From the NCBI GenBank assembly GCA_031551635.1, contig JAVBNH010000027.1:1-64000 (forward strand): a stretch of 64,000 nucleotides of DNA, in the 5' to 3' direction. Positions 59,500-64,000 of this stretch are shown piece by piece (positions within the stretch are counted from its first letter, which is position 1; every line of letters begins with the position of its first letter). The translations under genes and the position numbers were made by a program. This stretch comes from JAVBNH01 sp031551635 (GTDB lineage Bacteria; Bacillota; Clostridia; Oscillospirales; Acutalibacteraceae). Below the pieces are notes generated by a model. It was not told the DNA's origin. It ran no database searches and worked only from the letters and a program-made list of their open reading frames with translations.

Positions 59500-61515
59500 T
59501 TATTTAACCGAATTCACCAGCTTCTCAAAATCCTCAGAGAGCGTTCCGGCGGAGTCTTTTCCGAGCGAAAGCAGCTCCTGATAATGGGTATAGTTATACC
59601 CCAGCAGCTTATAAAACAGCTTGCTGTTTAATATATTGTGGAACAAAATGAAATCGTTTTCAGGAATTATATATCCAATTGCGTCATTACATAAACCAAA
59701 GACATACACTCCTTCACCTGCAACACTCTCGAGCGGTTTATACGCGTAATTTTTCAAAGAGAGCACATTTTCACCTAGTGCGTCATTTTTCCCGGTGACG
59801 ATGCCCGGTGTCACCTCGCCGGGTACCAGCGCGAATTTCAAGCGCCCGCCAAGCTCCATATACCCAATTTCACTTGTCACCTTATAGCTGCCATCATTCG
59901 CCTTAAATATTTCATAATCGGCAAAATTCATCTTGCCCACAAGCTGAATCAAGGGATTTTCGGCGCTCAGCTTTGTTTCTGTGAAGGCAATATTCATCTG
60001 TGGAATCAATTCAAGCTCCGCGGCAGGAGCCGTCAGATTCATTCGACGAACGGTATCGCGGTAAGCATATGTACGCCCTTCTGACGCTGTCAGCGGGTTC
60101 GCTTCAAGCTCCTGGGCATTCATATTCATCGCCAGCAATATTCGTCCCAAATCCTCCCCCAGTCGCTCATTCGCCTTTGGAATCGAAAGCTCTGCAAGCT
60201 CCCTTGAATTGAAATTTTCCTCATTATAGCCATACATTCTAGCGGCTTCCTTGTCGGTATAAATTCCGTTTATCGCACCATTCACAAACAAAAAGTTCGC
60301 TCCTGATTCGTTAACTATCTGTTCCATATAATTAGGATAGTCGCCCGAAAGCGCATCGGCGTTGTTGCCGTCATATTTCAGACCGTTCAGATATGGGTGA
60401 GCGGCAAGATTCGCGATAAGCGTCTGTTTGGATTCGGCATTATCCGGCACAAACCGCAGTTTTAGAAGCTTCGGCGAATAATCATAGGGATTGCGCTTGT
60501 TCCATATATAGTTCGCCAGTCCGAAACGCTCGATTGAATATTTACTCCACTCCTCATTCCATCTGTCGTTCAGCTCATCATTCCATTCTGTATTATCGTC
60601 AATCCCTAGAGCATCTTCAATCTCATCCCATATTGCCGAAATTGAATTTGCTCCGATTTCGCTGTAATAGAGCTTCCCATCCTCCATTTTCTGCACTGCT
60701 TCACGTATTGCGGAATCAATCTGAGCGCTTAAAAAATTCATGTACTGTTCGTCGACACTTTTCTCAATCTCGTCTTTGCCCGCAATCAAAGCAAACCAAT
60801 TCTTGAAAAACTGCGAGCTGTCCGCGCTCCAGATGCCCATGGTGTCAATCGCGCTGTGAGAATGTGTTGAGAGAATATTTATACTGCCAATATTATACTC
60901 TGATGCGAAATCGGTCAGACCCCTGCGTACACTGCGGATATAATTGTTCGACAGACCGATGCAATCGATGACAGCGAACACGTTGACAGCTCTGCCCTCG
61001 CCGTCAGAAAGAGCAATCACCCGTACCTTGGTTTCGTCGAGCTGCGACTTAACCTCAATCATCGGAATTACGAGATTTCCGCCGGTACGGTAGGCTTTTT
61101 CAAGCAGGTCTGAGGGTACCGTACTACGCTGAGCATATCCCATCCGCCATGATGAACCGGGCGAGTTTTCAAAAACAGTATTTCCCCGGTAAAAACTTTC
61201 ACTGATAAAATCGTTTTCGTTCTTAATATTTTTTGGCTCCGGAAACAGTGAATTTATCGCCTTCATGCCGCCAACGACATATCTCTCAAAGCGCAGAGCG
61301 TTAAAATAATGCTTTTCCTGCTCCGTCTTTTTTGCGAATAAAGCACCTAAATAACCCGAAATATCGCCGATATTGTAGTCCTTGCCGCCAACCTGAATAG
61401 GTGTGTCAGTCGTCACCATGATGAATGACGGAATCATAAAGAAAAGTATCACACAGCAAAGCGCTATACCGAGCTTCAGCAATACTCGTTTCTTTTTATT
61501 TTTTCTCTTTGACAT
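59500..61515 (-). CDS. Neutral ceramidase-like membrane-anchored protein
   Basis: A 671-residue protein. The start at 61515 (MSKRKNKKKRV) has GGGGAG eight bases upstream. One TM/signal segment (about 12-36) suggests export. The rest resembles the N-terminal catalytic domain of neutral/alkaline non-lysosomal ceramidases: SINILSTHSHSAIDTMGIW (the THxHS metal-binding phrase), LIANLAAHPYLNG, and ALSGDYPNYMEQIVNESGANFLFVNGAINGI. Proteins of this superfamily cleave amide bonds in lipids or related molecules; many bacterial members have no proven substrate. Repeat R10 fills the leader directly before the RBS. Confidence 0.8.
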   Translation of the reverse strand: MSKRKNKKKRVLLKLGIALCCVILFFMIPSFIMVTTDTPIQVGGKDYNIGDISGYLGALFAKKTEQEKHYFNALRFERYVVGGMKAINSLFPEPKNIKNENDFISESFYRGNTVFENSPGSSWRMGYAQRSTVPSDLLEKAYRTGGNLVIPMIEVKSQLDETKVRVIALSDGEGRAVNVFAVIDCIGLSNNYIRSVRRGLTDFASEYNIGSINILSTHSHSAIDTMGIWSADSSQFFKNWFALIAGKDEIEKSVDEQYMNFLSAQIDSAIREAVQKMEDGKLYYSEIGANSISAIWDEIEDALGIDDNTEWNDELNDRWNEEWSKYSIERFGLANYIWNKRNPYDYSPKLLKLRFVPDNAESKQTLIANLAAHPYLNGLKYDGNNADALSGDYPNYMEQIVNESGANFLFVNGAINGIYTDKEAARMYGYNEENFNSRELAELSIPKANERLGEDLGRILLAMNMNAQELEANPLTASEGRTYAYRDTVRRMNLTAPAAELELIPQMNIAFTETKLSAENPLIQLVGKMNFADYEIFKANDGSYKVTSEIGYMELGGRLKFALVPGEVTPGIVTGKNDALGENVLSLKNYAYKPLESVAGEGVYVFGLCNDAIGYIIPENDFILFHNILNSKLFYKLLGYNYTHYQELLSLGKDSAGTLSEDFEKLVNSVK

Positions 61516-61529
61516 TTCTTTTTCTCCCC

Positions 61530-61606
61530 TTAACATGGGCATAGCTTGCTAAGCCCACAACCCAAGGCTTATTTTTTAATGAGCTTTCAGCTCATTAAGG
61601 TACTAA
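61530..61606 (-). repeat. 77-bp dispersed repeat, copy R10
   Basis: Full-length copy in minus orientation with the perfect left hairpin (TGAGCT/AGCTCA) and a right hairpin carrying matched changes (GGGCTTAGCAAGC.../GCTATGCCC), ending TTAA. It abuts the RBS of the ceramidase-like gene. A -10-like TATACT lies upstream at 61620-61625 on the minus strand. Confidence 0.9.
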
Positions 61607-61709
61607 TAAATTTTACTTCAGTATAGCATACATTTTAACAGTATAAAAGAAAATTTGCAAATTATTTTGAAATAGTATAATTTTCGTCATACTATCGATG
61701 GGAATGCTA

Positions 61710-61738
61710 TTGATTATTATGCGTTTGAATGGTATTAT
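61710..61738 (+). promoter_or_regulatory. Promoter of the RlmD-like gene
   Basis: TTGATT (61710-61715) and TATTAT (61733-61738) with a 17-base spacer, 33 bases before the chosen start. Confidence 0.55.
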
Positions 61739-61771
61739 ATTGTGTAATAAATGTATGGATTGGAAATAAGG

Positions 61772-63148
61772 ATGGATAAAAAGCTACTTGATAAAAATCA
61801 GCAGATAACGCTAGACATAACCGGCTTTTCGGCGGAGGGCAGCGGTGTAGGGCATTTTGAAGGTATGGCGGTTTTTGTTCCGGGCGCTGCCGCCGGGGAC
61901 AAGCTGCTTGTTCATATAATCATGGCAAAAAAGAATTATGCCATCGGAAAAATCGTTAAAATCATTAAGAGCGCGAAAATCCGCTGTGAATCTGACTGCA
62001 CAGCCTTTCCGCGCTGCGGCGGCTGCGTGTTCAGGCACATAAAATATTCTGCCGAGCTTGAGCTAAAGCAGCAGAGGGTAAAAGACGCTTTTCAGCGAAT
62101 CGGGCATCTATGCATCGAGCCACAGCTGATACTCAGCCTTGAGGGAACTAAAATCGACCGATACAGAAACAAGGCGCAATATCCTGTGCGCAAGGAAAGC
62201 GCTAATGTCAGCATAGGCTTTTTTGCCGAAAAAAGCCACAGAGTCATCGATTGCAAAAGCTGCAAGCTGCAGCCGTCAGAATTCGAAAAAATCCTCGAAG
62301 CCTTCAGCGAGTGGATAAGAGAAAAATTTATTTCGGTTTATAATGAAGATACAAAGGAAGGTCTGCTGCGGCATATTTATCTTCGAAAAGCATTTGCTAC
62401 CGGCGAAATCATGGTTTGCGCAGTCATAAATTCTCAAAAGCTGCCCTTTGCGGATTTACTCATCAGCAAGCTCATTAAGGCTGAGCCGGGCATCAAGAGT
62501 ATAGCCATAAACATTAACACTGAAGACACCAATGTCATTTTAGGTAATAAATGCAGCATTATTTGGGGCTCGGATTATATTGAGGACATTCTTTGCGATA
62601 TAAAAGTAAGGCTGTCCCCACTTTCATTTTATCAGGTAAACCATGACGGCGCTGAAATGCTGTACAGTAAAGCCGCTCAGTACGCCGCCCTGACCGGAAA
62701 AGAGACGGTGCTGGATTTATATTGCGGAGCCGGAACAATAGGCTTGACCATGGCAAAAAATGCGAAAAAAGTAATCGGCGTGGAAATCATAAGCGAAGCC
62801 GTCCGCGACGCAGTAACCAACGCCGAAATAAACAATATAAAAAACGCCGAATTCCTCTGCATGGACGCAGAAAAAGCGGCGTTAAAATTACAAAGTGAAA
62901 AGACAAACTGTGATGTAGTTGTAGTCGACCCTCCGCGCAAAGGCTGCGACAGGGAACTGCTGAACGTCATCGCCGAAATCGCCCCGAGCCGCATAGTCTA
63001 TGTCTCCTGCGACCCCGCGACCCTCGCGAGAGACTGCGAAATCCTCACCGAAAAAGGCTACGAAATAAAAGAAGCCACCCCGGTGGACATGTTCCCGAGA
63101 ACCGCGCATGTCGAGACGGTGGTACTGCTTTCCCACAAAGTCAGATAG
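61772..63148 (+). CDS. 23S rRNA (uracil-5-)-methyltransferase, RlmD/RumA family
   Basis: A 458-residue enzyme of the TrmA/RlmD group that places m5U in rRNA or tRNA. A TRAM domain (about 8-65) is followed by four cysteines of a 4Fe-4S cluster (CESDCTAFPRCGGCVF and a later CKSC), SAM motif VLDLYCGAGTIGLTMA, VVDPPRKGCDREL, and the catalytic YVSCDPATLARD with its Cys. The start at 61772 has GGAAATAAGG upstream; an ATG seven codons earlier lies only about six bases from the predicted transcript start. Which uridine (747 or 1939) cannot be told. Confidence 0.93.
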   Translation: MDKKLLDKNQQITLDITGFSAEGSGVGHFEGMAVFVPGAAAGDKLLVHIIMAKKNYAIGKIVKIIKSAKIRCESDCTAFPRCGGCVFRHIKYSAELELKQQRVKDAFQRIGHLCIEPQLILSLEGTKIDRYRNKAQYPVRKESANVSIGFFAEKSHRVIDCKSCKLQPSEFEKILEAFSEWIREKFISVYNEDTKEGLLRHIYLRKAFATGEIMVCAVINSQKLPFADLLISKLIKAEPGIKSIAININTEDTNVILGNKCSIIWGSDYIEDILCDIKVRLSPLSFYQVNHDGAEMLYSKAAQYAALTGKETVLDLYCGAGTIGLTMAKNAKKVIGVEIISEAVRDAVTNAEINNIKNAEFLCMDAEKAALKLQSEKTNCDVVVVDPPRKGCDRELLNVIAEIAPSRIVYVSCDPATLARDCEILTEKGYEIKEATPVDMFPRTAHVETVVLLSHKVR

Positions 63149-63277
63149 TTATATCAATTTAAAATTGGAGTTTAACAAAGGTGAAGTATAAATACCTATC
63201 GTCGCATAGTTAAGTCTATTCTTATTGGACGAAAACATCTGATTTGATAATTATTTTACCATTGGAGGTGGACTTAA

Positions 63278-64000
63278 ATGTTTTCATTAGATTCAAAAAC
63301 GTTGTCCCTAAATAATAAAGTGTGCAAAGGAAAACCCAATATTAAACTAACAGTTGGTTTTATTGATGAAGATGGCGTGAAAACAATAAAAGTTTTTAAT
63401 GAAGCTGGCGAGATCGAAAACTCTAATTACGTCTATGAGATTGGATCAATCACAAAAACTTTTACCACTTCCTTGCTAGCTATGTATATTCAACAACAAA
63501 AAATGTCACTTGACGATTCAATTCTAAAATATGTTAATGGCTTGGATTCCGGAAAATATTATCCAACATTAAAGCGTCTTTGCACACATACAGCAGGTTA
63601 CGCGCAATCGCTTCCGTTTAATGGATGGGTGGAATTCTATAGAAAGACATTAAACACTAGAGCAACAGGCGCTTTTCCTTTCCAATTGGACATAGAAAAG
63701 ATGAAAACGTTCTTGCAAAAAAACGAATTACAAGATAAAGATTATAAATGGTCATATTCAAATTTTGGCATAGCATTAGTCGGGTACGCAATCGGCAAAG
63801 TATCTGGCAATGGATACCATGAAACAATGGACGCTTTTTTACTTAATGAACTTGGACTGAAGTACACTTATACAGGAACCCGTCCAAATGAAAATTTGCA
63901 TGGGTTCAACAGAAAAAATAAAGACATTGGCAACTGGAAATGGGGGAACGACCTCACAGCTCCAGCAGGAGACATTAGTACCTTAGTGGGCTGAAAGCGC
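63278..64000 (+). pseudogene. Beta-lactamase-fold serine hydrolase cut by repeat R11
   Basis: A class C beta-lactamase/PBP4*-like protein (serine hydrolase, Pfam Beta-lactamase type). YEIGSITKTFTT carries the SxxK motif (Ser near residue 56), LCTHTAGY is typical of the family and WSYSNFGIALVGYAIG gives YxN. Length should be about 330-400 residues, but after 232 native codons (…LTAPAGDI) the frame runs into repeat R11 and stops after five more codons (STLVG). RBS GGAGG is strong. It is more AT-rich than the preceding gene. The far side lies beyond the window, so I cannot see whether the rest of the gene follows. Confidence 0.85.
63975..64000 (+). repeat. Dispersed repeat, copy R11 (cut by window end)
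   Basis: The first 26 bases (TTAGTACCTTAGTGGGCTGA then AAGCGC) are identical to the consensus of copies R5 and R8. It lies inside the hydrolase coding sequence and supplies its stop codon. Confidence 0.93.

Overview
The window looks like chromosomal DNA of an anaerobic, spore-forming member of the Clostridia, most likely a Ruminococcaceae/Oscillospirales-type gut or digester bacterium. The signs are a sporulation sigma factor (sigG), a type I dockerin domain, many cytoplasmic and secreted glycosidase-like proteins, GTP-dependent PEP carboxykinase, hybrid-cluster protein (hcp), a CD1871A-type microprotein with a 4Fe-4S membrane protein, AGGAG-type ribosome binding sites and frequent GTG/TTG starts. 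The taxonomic placement is inference; no rRNA or tRNA gene was seen.

Layout. 0.3-9.4 kb (minus strand): a TM2 protein, a two-gene operon of a glycan-binding/hydrolysing lipoprotein and a glycosidase-like protein, a deleted toxin-antitoxin remnant, a large TIM-barrel glycosidase and a hybrid histidine kinase. 9.7-16.4 kb: topB, then a GPH-type sugar symporter divergent from a GH63-like glycosidase. 16.6-21.2 kb (minus): a 4Fe-4S membrane protein / CD1871A microprotein / TlpA lipoprotein cluster split by a PDDEXK (DUF1016) gene, then an ECF sigma / anti-sigma / membrane protein operon. 21.6-24.4 kb: metG and tatD. 24.5-35.9 kb: surface and accessory genes (two paralogous beta-helix proteins, an orphan HTH regulator, a SLOG/ribbon-helix-helix divergent pair, a von Willebrand A protein, an oxidoreductase, a dockerin/beta-lactamase-fold fusion). 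36.1-42.3 kb: sigG, rpsO, pnp, pckG. 42.4-51.7 kb: a nuclease-like AAA ATPase, hcp with its Crp/Fnr regulator, a sugar isomerase, a class A PBP, ruvX, a probable 6S RNA, DUF1292 and an aldose epimerase. 51.8-64 kb: an amidohydrolase, two divergent URO-D family proteins, a TRM11-like methyltransferase, an AAA ATPase / isomerase / oxidoreductase operon, a ceramidase-like membrane protein, an RlmD-like methyltransferase and a beta-lactamase-fold gene cut by a repeat.

The most striking feature is not a gene. A 76-77 bp repeat with two hairpins and conserved TTAG ends occurs eleven times (R1-R11); four copies sit just upstream of a ribosome binding site and one interrupts a coding sequence. I read it as a small palindromic mobile element without its own transposase. 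A second family, a 103-bp foldback MITE, occurs twice inside a larger repeat whose MITE-free version is also present, which gives an empty site for comparison. A third layer is short tandem repeats of 7, 8 or 14 bp in many intergenic regions, some overlapping gene ends. These three layers rearrange leaders and 3' ends of housekeeping genes (rpsO-pnp, sigG, 6S RNA) and are the best candidate for something undescribed here.

Other points of interest are a class A beta-lactamase-fold protein with cysteine in place of the nucleophilic serine, a Phd/RelE deletion fusion, a 26-bp operator-like palindrome over the tlpA promoter, and a probable 6S RNA boxed in by two tandem arrays.
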